A stretch of 64,000 bases of DNA from Pseudomonadota bacterium (GTDB lineage Bacteria > Pseudomonadota > Alphaproteobacteria > Rhizobiales > Xanthobacteraceae). The translations under genes were made by a program, and so were the position numbers. Under the pieces are notes generated by a model. It worked only from the letters and a program-made list of their open reading frames with translations, searched no databases and was not told the DNA's origin. The stretch is taken from NCBI GenBank assembly GCA_018971625.1, contig JAGXAJ010000003.1, positions 34,264 to 98,263 of the forward strand, given 5' to 3'. Of the stretch, positions 57,051 through 64,000 are shown one piece after another. Each line of letters opens with the position of its first letter. The first letter of the stretch is position 1.

Positions 57051-57224
57051 TTGAAGGAGCAGGATGAGATCGTCGCGGGCAAGATCATTGAGATCACTGC
57101 AAGTGATGACCAATGCCGTTGGTCGTATCCGCTTGACGGTAAGGCCGCCGCGATCTTTGATGTGCCGTCCGGCCCCAAGCACCGGTTCACTGAGTTCGTC
57201 TATTTCGCCACTATCAGGGGATGA
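57051..57224 (+). CDS. possible 57-aa protein
   Basis: Starts with TTG and reads KEQDEIVAGKIIEITASDDQ, CRWSYPLDGKAAAIFDVPSG, KHRFTEFVYFATIRG. The texture is clearly protein-like (alternating strands), more so than overlapping frames. No ATG, so it may be the remaining part of a longer gene. Confidence 0.35.
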   Translation: MKEQDEIVAGKIIEITASDDQCRWSYPLDGKAAAIFDVPSGPKHRFTEFVYFATIRG

Positions 57225-57460
57225 GCAGACATACGGAGTGCGGGTCAATGGCGTGATTGACCCAGAGCTAACTCCTTGTTAGTTGCTCTTGATGTCCCTC
57301 AGGACCCGTTGATTATGGTCTCTTGGCCCACGTCAGCAAATCGTCGCTAAGTCGCTCAATGCAGCTGAGTAGCACGAGAAGTTTGCACGTGACGATCCCC
57401 TTGCACGTGACGATCCCCGCCAAGTCGGTGATGACGACTGATATTGTGTATACCGAAAAC

Positions 57461-58055
57461 TTAAACATGGGCATAGCGGTGATGAAGTCCGCCCAGGATG
57501 GCGCGTGACCTGATCACACAGGTTCGCTGAACCGGGCGAGAAACCGGCGTATCCTTCAGGGATCGATGCGTTCTGACGCTATTGTAATAGTCAGCGTAGG
57601 ATTGCAGGACTCGACGCAGATGCACCTCGGCCAGGACAATGATGTGGTCCACACACTCACGCCCGATCGATCCGATCAGCCGTTCGGCAAAGCCGTTCTG
57701 CCAAGGTGAAGCTGGTGCGGTGGGCTTGTCCCGAATGCCCATGGCGCGCAATCGGCGGGTGACGACCGCGCCATAGATTTGATTCCGATCGCGGATCAGG
57801 TATTTGGGGCATCATCCCAAGGAAGGCCTCAAGGTCCGCCACCCTTGGCTTGGTAGTCCTGGCCGTTTGACCACCAGCGTCTCGGGCCGGATAATCGTGA
57901 GAACCTGCAGGATCACCGGAAACCAGCGATACAGCTGGATTAAGAACCAGCGATCATGGTTCGTGAGCCGTACGCGACCATGCAGCCTACGTCTCAAGAC
58001 AATCAACTATGTCGAAGCACCGCGTTCTCAGTTTCAAGCCGCAACTTTGACTTAA
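57461..58055 (-). pseudogene. rve-type transposase with internal deletion
   Basis: N-terminal piece (ETENAVLRH, VLRRRLHGRVRLTNHDRWFL, QLYRWFPVILQVLTIIRPET) joins directly, near 57830, to the catalytic end (RAMGIRDKPTAPASPWQNGF, AERLIGSIGRECVDHIIVLA, YYNSVRTHRS, ILGGLHHRYA). Roughly half the DDE domain is deleted. Distinct from the copy at 23 kb. Confidence 0.8.
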
Positions 58056-58230
58056 ATGGCGAGGCCAGGACGGCCAGAACGAAGCAGAGCAGCCCGATCA
58101 TTCCACCAGCTTAGGCGATTCCGTCACATCATCAACTCGGATTAGGTTTTCGGCACACACAGTTGATCAACGTTTCGACGTGACGACCACGGCGGACGGC
58201 GACAGTGGCTGCGTCTGCTGGGCAGCCTAG

Positions 58231-58713
58231 TCAAACGTGCCGGCCTGACGCCTCGGCACGCGATTTCAAGAACACTGCATCCAGTTGCTTGGTTCGGTCC
58301 CATTTTTTGGGGTTCACGGCGAGGGCCAACACTATCGACAGGCACTTCATTCCTTCTTTCTCGCATTCATTCTGTAATACCCTATGGGTGGGAACTTGAA
58401 TCGTCCGAACAGCCGACCGGCTTCGATACAGCCAGGGCGCAACGTAGCTTCCCGCCCACATGGCTCGCTCAGCTTTCGCCGCGTCGTGTTGCTCCGCTTC
58501 GTACTTCCCTTTCGAGTACTTAGGCCAATCGAGTGCGAGCCCTCCCCGCACCAGCCACTCGCCCAAGTCTGTTCCGTTCGCTGAGCACCTAGCGACTGTC
58601 CGCCCATAGACATCAAGCCCAACCGGCTCGCAGCTAACCGGCCGCCGCGCTATGAAGGCGTCAAGTTCATCCGCGGCCTTCTCCCCGCAACGGTAAACGA
58701 CACCGTTGGTCGC
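58231..58713 (-). pseudogene. thermonuclease (SNase-like) C-terminal part
   Basis: Staphylococcal-nuclease fold: VYRCGEKAADELDAFIARRP, CEPVGLDVYGRTVARCSANG, TDLGEWLVRGGLALDWPKYS, AKAERAMWAGSYVAPWLYR. The N-terminal strands with the first catalytic Arg and Asp are missing; at 58713 the sequence switches to an IS fragment. A secreted or envelope nuclease before truncation. Confidence 0.75.
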
Positions 58714-59040
58714 CCGCAGCGGCGTCGCGATTTCCGGCGCCAATACAATCTGAAACCGGCGCGGTGCCAGCCGACACGGTCTCCGGCTTCACAATCGTCA
58801 GCGCATTGAGCGTACTTGGCACCAAACGATACAGCCCAACAAAAATCAGGCGATCCATGGCACCCAAGATCAGTCTCTTCGGCAGATGCCGGCGCGGGAT
58901 GTTAAGTTGATGACGAAGGATCGGGATCTCAGCTTCCAACGTGGCCCGCGACCGGAACAACAAGACCAGCACCGACCAGACCAAGCTGCAAGCTTCTCTC
59001 ATAAGACAGAAATATTGCGCGATTCGGCCTCACTTGCCAG
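58714..59040 (-). mobile_element. rve-type IS fragment, N-terminal coding end
   Basis: EACSLVWSVLVLLFRSRATL, EAEIPILRHQLNIPRRHLPK and DRLIFVGLYRLVPSTLNALT, IVKPETVS, then it breaks into the nuclease gene. This is an insertion or deletion scar within that nuclease. Confidence 0.75.
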
Positions 59041-59045
59041 CAAGA

Positions 59046-59365
59046 TTAGGTTTCCGACAGGGACAGCCATTTAATGACGGTCTCCGGCTTCACGACCGCC
59101 AAGGCGTCCAGCACCTTCGGAGCCAAGCGATACAAGCCAACGAATACCAGACGGTCCAGCATCCCGAACGGCGGCCGCTTCGGCGATTTCCGCCGCAACT
59201 TAAGCTGATGACGCAAAATCGCGTTTTCAGCCTCAAGGGAGACCCGCGACCAGAACGCTCCGACCAACGCCAACCAAATTAGGCTACAGACCTCTCGCAA
59301 AAGGCAGGAGCATCCGCCCGATTCGATATCAATTGCCAGCAAGATTGAGTTTCCGACAGGGGCCG
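59046..59365 (-). mobile_element. second rve-type IS fragment, with IS end
   Basis: EVCSLIWLALVGAFWSRVSL, EAENAILRHQLKLRRKSPKR, PPFGMLDRLVFVGLYRLAPK, VLDALAVVKPETVIKW. Nearly identical to the copy at 23.6-23.9 kb. The terminal sequence 59281-59361 matches the solo end at 25.4 kb. Abuts the first fragment head to tail. Confidence 0.75.
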
Positions 59366-59388
59366 GATGGCGATACCCTCACGTGTAA

Positions 59389-60510
59389 TCACCCATATGC
59401 ATGAAGCAAGGCCGTTGCGAGCATCACGTCGTTGATGTCACGATGATCATGCCAGAGCGAAGTGCTGCGCTGCTGCTCATTTGCCCAGAATCCGACGATC
59501 TCTCGTCCTTCACCGATGTATCTCTGTAACGACCTTATTGCTTGTCTTACGGTGCTGAGTGAGCCGGCATCTTTGTCGATCGCGGCGGTTACGGCTGGTA
59601 GGACCTGCAATCCGATCGCCAATCCAAGTTCACGGAACGCAAGCCGTTGCGATGATGGCATCGAGAATGGATTTGACCTCATGTACTGCCGGAATCCGAC
59701 CGCTGCGCCGAACAGTACATCGCTGATGATCTGGTCGTCTTCTGCCGTTCGGTCGGGCAGTGCGACAAGATGAGACACGTCCATAAGCAGGCCGCCCAGG
59801 CCGAGCGGATCATCTGTCTCCCACTTTTGATTGTTTGACAGTTTGCGCAGAATGCCGATTTCTCGCTGGAGAGTTTCGGATTGAGCCGCACTGCTTATTC
59901 GACGGAAGGTTATATAACCATCGAGTGCATCCTGAGGATTCATCCCTGAGACCTGCGCCCGAGCAAGATCAATGCTCATCTTCCAAAAAAGTCCGACTGG
60001 CTCGCCGGAATGCGTAGCACGGAGAAAGTGAGGAAAGATGGATTTGGCCAATTCCAGCGAGTGTCGACTAAAGCGGTCCTCATTCAGGAAACGGCCCGCA
60101 CGAGACAGCGCGTCCATCCACTTCGTGAGGTAATGGAAATACTGTCCATCCCTATCCCACTCCAACCGCGCGTTCGGCGGCTCGTCGGCGCCGCGTTCGG
60201 GTAACGGCTTTCCAATACGTAATCCGCCCAGGGTTGGATGTTCGGTTCCTTCCCGTTCTGACAATCCGCTCAACCAGCCGCTGCGAGCATCATCAGACCT
60301 GTGGTGCCCAAGAACCTGGTGAACCTGTTCGATCAGAGCGCGCACGAGGTCGCCGTAATATTGGTTATTCGTCTGCCGAAACAAAGCCAGGAGATTGAAG
60401 ACAGCAAAGCTATCGGTCCAGAGATAACGATGCTGCGGACCGACAGATCCAAGTCCAGTCCGGTGAGCAAATTCGGACATCAGACCGTCCGCAACAGTTT
60501 CCCGTTGCAC
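59389..60510 (-). CDS. (alpha/alpha)6-toroid-type protein of unknown function
   Basis: GTG at 60510 with AGGAG eight bases upstream. 373 aa: HRYLWTDSFAVFNLLALFRQ, DDARSGWLSGLSEREGTEHP, GGLRIGKPLPERGADEPPNA, RLEWDRDGQYFHYLTKWMDA, GLFWKMSIDLARAQVSGMNP, DDPLGLGGLLMDVSHLVALP, TSLWHDHRDINDVMLATALL. The repeated helical hairpins and conserved Asp/Glu/Trp suggest a six-hairpin glycosidase-like barrel, but no catalytic role is established. Downstream of the Pcm fusion on the same strand. Confidence 0.7.
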   Translation of the reverse strand: MQRETVADGLMSEFAHRTGLGSVGPQHRYLWTDSFAVFNLLALFRQTNNQYYGDLVRALIEQVHQVLGHHRSDDARSGWLSGLSEREGTEHPTLGGLRIGKPLPERGADEPPNARLEWDRDGQYFHYLTKWMDALSRAGRFLNEDRFSRHSLELAKSIFPHFLRATHSGEPVGLFWKMSIDLARAQVSGMNPQDALDGYITFRRISSAAQSETLQREIGILRKLSNNQKWETDDPLGLGGLLMDVSHLVALPDRTAEDDQIISDVLFGAAVGFRQYMRSNPFSMPSSQRLAFRELGLAIGLQVLPAVTAAIDKDAGSLSTVRQAIRSLQRYIGEGREIVGFWANEQQRSTSLWHDHRDINDVMLATALLHAYG

Positions 60511-60545
60511 CGCGTCGGCTCCTTAATTTTTTTGAAATGAAAGAG

Positions 60546-60561
60546 GCCGCCAACTGGCGGC
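60546..60561 (-). terminator. weak terminator-like hairpin
   Basis: GCCGCC-AACT-GGCGGC, between the Pcm fusion and the toroid gene on the minus strand, followed by CTCTTTCATTT. It lies just upstream of the toroid gene, so it may limit read-through. Confidence 0.3.
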
Positions 60562-60679
60562 GACCCCGAGATCAAGCAACGTCACGACGACCTCCTCGCC
60601 GATGTACCAAGCTTGGGACACGATCGGGCCATTTCACCGCTTGGCAGTGTGGCGGCTCGTTTCGTTAGGGGCTGGGCCT

Positions 60680-62710
60680 TCACAATCCAAATGGGTATGT
60701 TTCAGGAAGCCCTGGCTGGCGCTCGGCCGGCAAGGGCTTGACCGCCCGCGTCTCCTCGAACCAGACGTAGCCATCGAACTGGGCCGGCAGATGGGCATCG
60801 AAATAGTGGCTCGCGAGTTCGGTTTCAGGCCGGTAGATCACACCAATGGCCCGCTCCAGCCTCGCGGACATGAGGCTGGACCGTAGTTCCTCGCGCTGCC
60901 CCTTTCTTAGATCCAGCAGAAAACGTCGGATGCCCGTGTCTTTACAGAGATATTCGTAGCTTTCGGGATGTGCCGGCCGAACGGTCTTAACCTTCATCGG
61001 ACCGTCCCAGTCATCAGCGGCGGCCACGGTGCCGCGGTCGGTGCCGAAGCCGATCAAGGCTGCGTCATCGCCGAACTTTTCCCGGCAAAGCTGACCGATA
61101 TTGATTTCATCGCGCGCTCGGCCCATGTCGGTCGCAGCGGCATTGCCGACATGGGAATTGTGCGCCCACACCACCGCCTTGGCGTCTGCACCCCGCCACT
61201 CCATCAAATTGTTGAGGGTTTCGAACATATGCCTGTCGCGCAAGTTCCAGGACTCTGCGGTGGCATAGTACATTGCGCGATAATATCGCTCCGCCGAAGC
61301 GACCAGCCGCGCGTTCTGCGCCGCATCGAGGAAGCTGTCACGATCCTGCGATCCGTACTCAAGTTGCTTGTTCAGCAGATCCCGTAACGCTAGCAGAACC
61401 GGCTGCTCGCACTTGGCATAGCCCGTGGTCAGCGCCGCGCGACCGTAGGTCGCCGGATCGCGCTGCCAGGGCGTGAGGCAGCCATAGCGCTCCTTCGCAA
61501 TTGCTGCCGCTTCCGGATCGAACCGATCGAGATATCCAATCACCGCCTCAATCGAGGCGTTCATATTGTAGATATCGAGCCCAAAGAACCCGGCATGCTC
61601 ACCGGGATGCAGCGCGGCATTGTGGGCGCGCAGCCAGTCGACGAAATTGGCAACCTCGACGTTGCGCCAGATCCACTGCGGAAAGCGGCGAAATGCAGGG
61701 CCGCTGCCGACATGCACGGCCTTGTGCCGGATATAACGGTCGATCCGCGCCGCATCGGGCCAATCAGCCTCGACTGCTACAATGTTGAAGCCGTGCTGTT
61801 CAATCAGCCGGCGGGTGATTTGCGCCCGGGCGCGGTAGAACTCCGACGTGCCATGCGTTGCCTCGCCGAGCAGCACAACGCGCGCCTTGGCGAAGCGATC
61901 GAACATGGCGCCGAACGCCGGATTGTCCAGTTCCGGCAGCGGTTCCGCGGCCTGCCGAATGAGTTCGGTCGCCGATGGCGCGCGGACGACAGGCCGCCTG
62001 GGCCACAGCCTCGCAAACGCGGGTGCCGCATCCACGGCAGGTTCTTGCCAGCCGGCTTCGCCAATCAGCGGCACGAACGTCACCGGTCCTAGATCCTCTT
62101 CGTGGAAGCGATCTTCGCCATCGCGGATGACTTTCACCAGTTCCTGGGTGCCGCCAAGTTCGCCGATCGGGATGACCAGACGCCCGCCGATCTTGAGTTG
62201 GCGCCGCAATGCTTCCGGGATCTCAGGACCTCCTGCGGCGACCAGGATGGCATCGAAGGGCGCGGCATCGGCCCATCCCAAAGTCCCGTCGCCATGTCGC
62301 ACTTCGACATTGTTGTACCCCAGCCGCTCAAGCGCGCGCCTTGCGCTGTTCGCAAGTTCGCGATGCCGTTCGATGCTGTAGACTTTGGCGGCCAGCCGAC
62401 TCAGCACGGCCGCCGCATAGCCCGATCCGGTGCCAACGTCGAGGACGCGATCGCTGGGCTTGATCTGGGCGGCCGCAATCATCAGCGCAACAATGTAGGG
62501 CTGCGAGATGGTCTGGCCGGCGGCGATGGGTAGTGGGCTGTCCTCGTAGGCAAATTCCTCCATGCCTACGCCAACGAATACCTCGCGCGGTACTTGTCGC
62601 ATGGTATCGAGCACACGCTCGTCCGTTACCCCTCGCCTCGCCACCTGGGAGGCGACCATGCGCTCCCGCTCGACCGAGCGACCCCGAATCTGAACGGTAA
62701 CTTCTGCCAT
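60680..62710 (-). CDS. protein-L-isoaspartate methyltransferase-erythromycin esterase fusion
   Basis: Two-domain protein of 676 aa. Residues 1-215 are Pcm, which repairs damaged Asp/Asn residues with SAM: ERERMVASQVARRGVTDERV, PLPIAAGQTISQPYIVALMI, SAM loop VLDVGTGSGYAAAVLSRLAA, DAILVAAGGPEIPEALRRQL. From about 235 an EreA/EreB-like domain follows: VVLLGEATHGTSEFYRARAQ with the catalytic His, FNIVAVEADWPDAARIDRYI, FGLDIYNMN, VWAHNSHVGNAAATDMGRAR. The start at 62710 is preferred to 62728. A FixK-like box lies 70 bp upstream. In related genomes this fusion is usually called a stress-repair protein; real esterase activity is unproven. Confidence 0.9.
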   Translation of the reverse strand: MAEVTVQIRGRSVERERMVASQVARRGVTDERVLDTMRQVPREVFVGVGMEEFAYEDSPLPIAAGQTISQPYIVALMIAAAQIKPSDRVLDVGTGSGYAAAVLSRLAAKVYSIERHRELANSARRALERLGYNNVEVRHGDGTLGWADAAPFDAILVAAGGPEIPEALRRQLKIGGRLVIPIGELGGTQELVKVIRDGEDRFHEEDLGPVTFVPLIGEAGWQEPAVDAAPAFARLWPRRPVVRAPSATELIRQAAEPLPELDNPAFGAMFDRFAKARVVLLGEATHGTSEFYRARAQITRRLIEQHGFNIVAVEADWPDAARIDRYIRHKAVHVGSGPAFRRFPQWIWRNVEVANFVDWLRAHNAALHPGEHAGFFGLDIYNMNASIEAVIGYLDRFDPEAAAIAKERYGCLTPWQRDPATYGRAALTTGYAKCEQPVLLALRDLLNKQLEYGSQDRDSFLDAAQNARLVASAERYYRAMYYATAESWNLRDRHMFETLNNLMEWRGADAKAVVWAHNSHVGNAAATDMGRARDEINIGQLCREKFGDDAALIGFGTDRGTVAAADDWDGPMKVKTVRPAHPESYEYLCKDTGIRRFLLDLRKGQREELRSSLMSARLERAIGVIYRPETELASHYFDAHLPAQFDGYVWFEETRAVKPLPAERQPGLPETYPFGL

Positions 62711-62778
62711 AAGATAACCAACGTCCAACGACTGATTGCGTTACAGCCCGCAAATTACCCCCCATACGTCTAGCCTGT

Positions 62779-62792
62779 TTGACCTGTATCAA
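62779..62792 (-). promoter_or_regulatory. FixK/FNR box of the Pcm fusion
   Basis: TTGACCTGTATCAA matches nine of ten fixed positions, 69 bp before the Pcm start. Confidence 0.6.
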
Positions 62793-62836
62793 TCCGTCAA
62801 TGTTGCAATAGTCCATCCGTGTTGAATCGGTTTCGA

Positions 62837-63325
62837 TCACAGATGATAGACCAATCCGCAAAACCGCCCACGGCGAAACGCTTGCGTTCGATACAATCGG
62901 AAGTACACGAACAAGGCGGCTATTCCGCCGAAGACAAATACCCAACCGAGGGATGACGCTAGGCCGATGGTAATGAGTGGCGGGATAAAAACCGCGAGTA
63001 TACCAAACAGAATGAGCGCAATTCCTTCAATAAGGAGAATGGGCCAATGTAATCGCGCCGCGTGTTCGGCTCCTTCGAGCAGCACCTCAGCTTCATCGAG
63101 AAGATCGCTTAGCTCTTTTCCCCTATTGGATCCGATCCTGGACATAGGCACTCCGATGGATTTTGCCAGTCGACGGAGATTAGAGACCGCAAGCCGGGCT
63201 TTTCCTTTGAGATGGATCAAATGAACTTTGATCGCCTCGCACCGGCAAAGATCGGATCGCAATGCGGTCCCACTTTCGGTCGGATTAGCAGCAATGCTTG
63301 CCTTGATTGTGTTGATATCAGCCAT
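62837..63325 (-). CDS. HdeD-like (DUF308) membrane protein, probably truncated
   Basis: The first 95 residues are a soluble helical part (IKVHLIHLKGKARLAVSNLR, SDLLDEAEVLLEGAEHAA). Then a HdeD-type pair of helices follows: LHWPILLIEGIALILFGILA, VFIPPLITIGLASSLGWVFV, FGGIAALFVY. HdeD proteins have six helices; here the frame ends after two or three in a basic tail (RTQAFRRGRFCGLVYHL). Either truncated or frameshifted near 62890. Acid/stress tolerance is the family's known role. Confidence 0.6.
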   Translation of the reverse strand: MADINTIKASIAANPTESGTALRSDLCRCEAIKVHLIHLKGKARLAVSNLRRLAKSIGVPMSRIGSNRGKELSDLLDEAEVLLEGAEHAARLHWPILLIEGIALILFGILAVFIPPLITIGLASSLGWVFVFGGIAALFVYFRLYRTQAFRRGRFCGLVYHL

Positions 63326-63761
63326 CTTTCGCGAAGCCTTCGGAGAAAACCGTCTGATTATCGGTGCGGCGATCGCGGGGTTTGCTGATACTCACGCAGC
63401 TGCCGTCTATGTTACGTCGTCGCTTGCGGGGAGATGCCGCCAAGTGACGTCATCATTCCAATTCTCGCGCTCAACCCACGTAAAGCAGGCATATCCACTG
63501 CCGGGCTTCCTGACCCAACCGATCCAGGACGGGCTTCAGCCAGCGCTCCAGTTCGTTCCCCATTCCACATTGGTCAGCCCTCTGAGCCGATCATCATGAA
63601 AAACAATCGATCCGTGAATCCGGATAAACGCCCAGGAGCGAGGGTGACCGCTCGGCCGGGCCTCTGGGATCAATTTCGCAGTGACGCACATAAGTTGGTC
63701 TTGCCCTTGCCTTTTTGCGAACGGCCTAGATAGGTTTAACCGTGAACAGCATGGGTACGAT
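63326..63761. other. IS701 scar and promoter of the last gene
   Basis: Apart from the short transposase remnant at 63471-63563 no gene is credible here. Confidence 0.35.
63471..63563 (-). pseudogene. IS701-like transposase N-terminal remnant
   Basis: MGNELERWLKPVLDRLGQEA, RQWICLLYVG and a stop. The pattern ELERWLxPxLxxLGxxxR...LYVxG opens IS701-type transposases. Thirty residues only, so tentative. Confidence 0.4.
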
Positions 63762-64000
63762 ATGCAGACTTTTATCATTATCAAGCTGCTTGCATTGCTG
63801 ACCATCGCAAATGGTGCAATAGCGCGACTCCTTTTGGGTGACCGCCTTTCTTTTCCTCTCGATGGGTACGCACGCTTCATCGATGGTCGACCGCTGCTCG
63901 GCGCTTCGAAAACTGTGCGTGGCCTCGTGTGCTCGGTCGTGGCGACGAGTATCGTGGCGCCGCTCGTCGGTATGTGGCTGAGCACCGGTATCGTCGTCGG
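63762..64000 (+). CDS. CDP-archaeol synthase-like membrane protein, partial
   Basis: Runs off the right edge. MQTFIIIKLLALLTIANGAI is a first membrane helix; RLLLGDRLSFPLDGYARFID, GRPLLGASKTVRGLVCSVVA match the CarS/DUF46 CTP-transferase-like family, including the GRPLLGxSKTxRG signature. Family members in bacteria transfer CTP to lipid alcohols; the substrate here is unknown. Confidence 0.75.
   Translation, partial: MQTFIIIKLLALLTIANGAIARLLLGDRLSFPLDGYARFIDGRPLLGASKTVRGLVCSVVATSIVAPLVGMWLSTGIVV

Noticed and set aside
63207..63220. FixK-like TTGAGATGGATCAA
   Set aside because: One mismatch and inside the HdeD-like coding sequence with no start downstream at a useful distance.
1..64000. CRISPR arrays, rRNA genes, complete tRNAs
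   Set aside because: No regularly spaced direct repeats, no rRNA sequence and only 3' halves of tRNAs were seen.

Overview
The window looks like chromosome from a Bradyrhizobium-type alphaproteobacterium (Nitrobacteraceae). It is GC-rich and carries many small proteins of a kind I associate with that genus. It also has at least eight sites matching the FixK/FNR consensus TTGAT-N4-ATCAA and degenerate insertion sequences of families common there. The genus is inferred from these features, because no rRNA or other phylogenetic marker is present.

Layout. At 1-5.7 kb lie the start of a TonB-dependent receptor, a DUF2946 gene and an intact two-gene RND efflux system. From 5.8 to 11 kb there are small hypothetical genes, a ribbon-helix-helix regulator with a translationally coupled 41-aa gene, an integrase fragment, a 3' half of tRNA-Gly(CCC) and an intact tyrosine recombinase, which together look like one end of an integrated element. 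From 11 to 18 kb most genes are decayed (hydroxyacid dehydrogenase, VOC protein, Ku, uracil-DNA glycosylase, slipin/NfeD, PIN toxin), and two further tRNA 3' halves (Arg, Val) sit 130 bp apart. From 19 to 34 kb is an IS-rich stress cluster: phosphoglycerate mutase, adenosine-specific kinase, BON protein, PRPP synthetase, HPF/cold-shock fusion and Hsp20. Many of these are frameshifted or truncated, and they are interleaved with IS5, IS110 and rve-type transposase remains.

From 35 to 54 kb is the best-preserved block: NUDIX hydrolase, PAS-like protein, small membrane proteins, CBS and Lon remnants, MacA/MacB, a GH4 glycosidase, a tightly overlapping GH1 glycosidase-glucokinase-phosphofructokinase operon, an ABC membrane protein, phosphoenolpyruvate synthase and a universal stress protein. 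From 54 to 64 kb there are more small genes and IS fragments, a truncated nuclease, an (alpha/alpha)6-type protein, a Pcm-erythromycin esterase fusion, an HdeD-like protein and the start of a CDP-archaeol synthase-like gene.

Functionally, the FixK boxes place the PAS-like gene, the sugar-kinase operon, the universal stress protein, the repair-methyltransferase fusion and several small genes under probable low-oxygen control. The metabolic genes (glucosidases, glucokinase, Pfk-2, phosphoglycerate mutase, PEP synthase) would give a hexose phosphorylation and Embden-Meyerhof segment. The other genes deal with protein damage, ribosome hibernation and stress. I read the region as an oxygen-limitation survival island that is actively decaying. 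The alternative, that some single-base frameshifts are assembly errors, cannot be excluded from the sequence alone.
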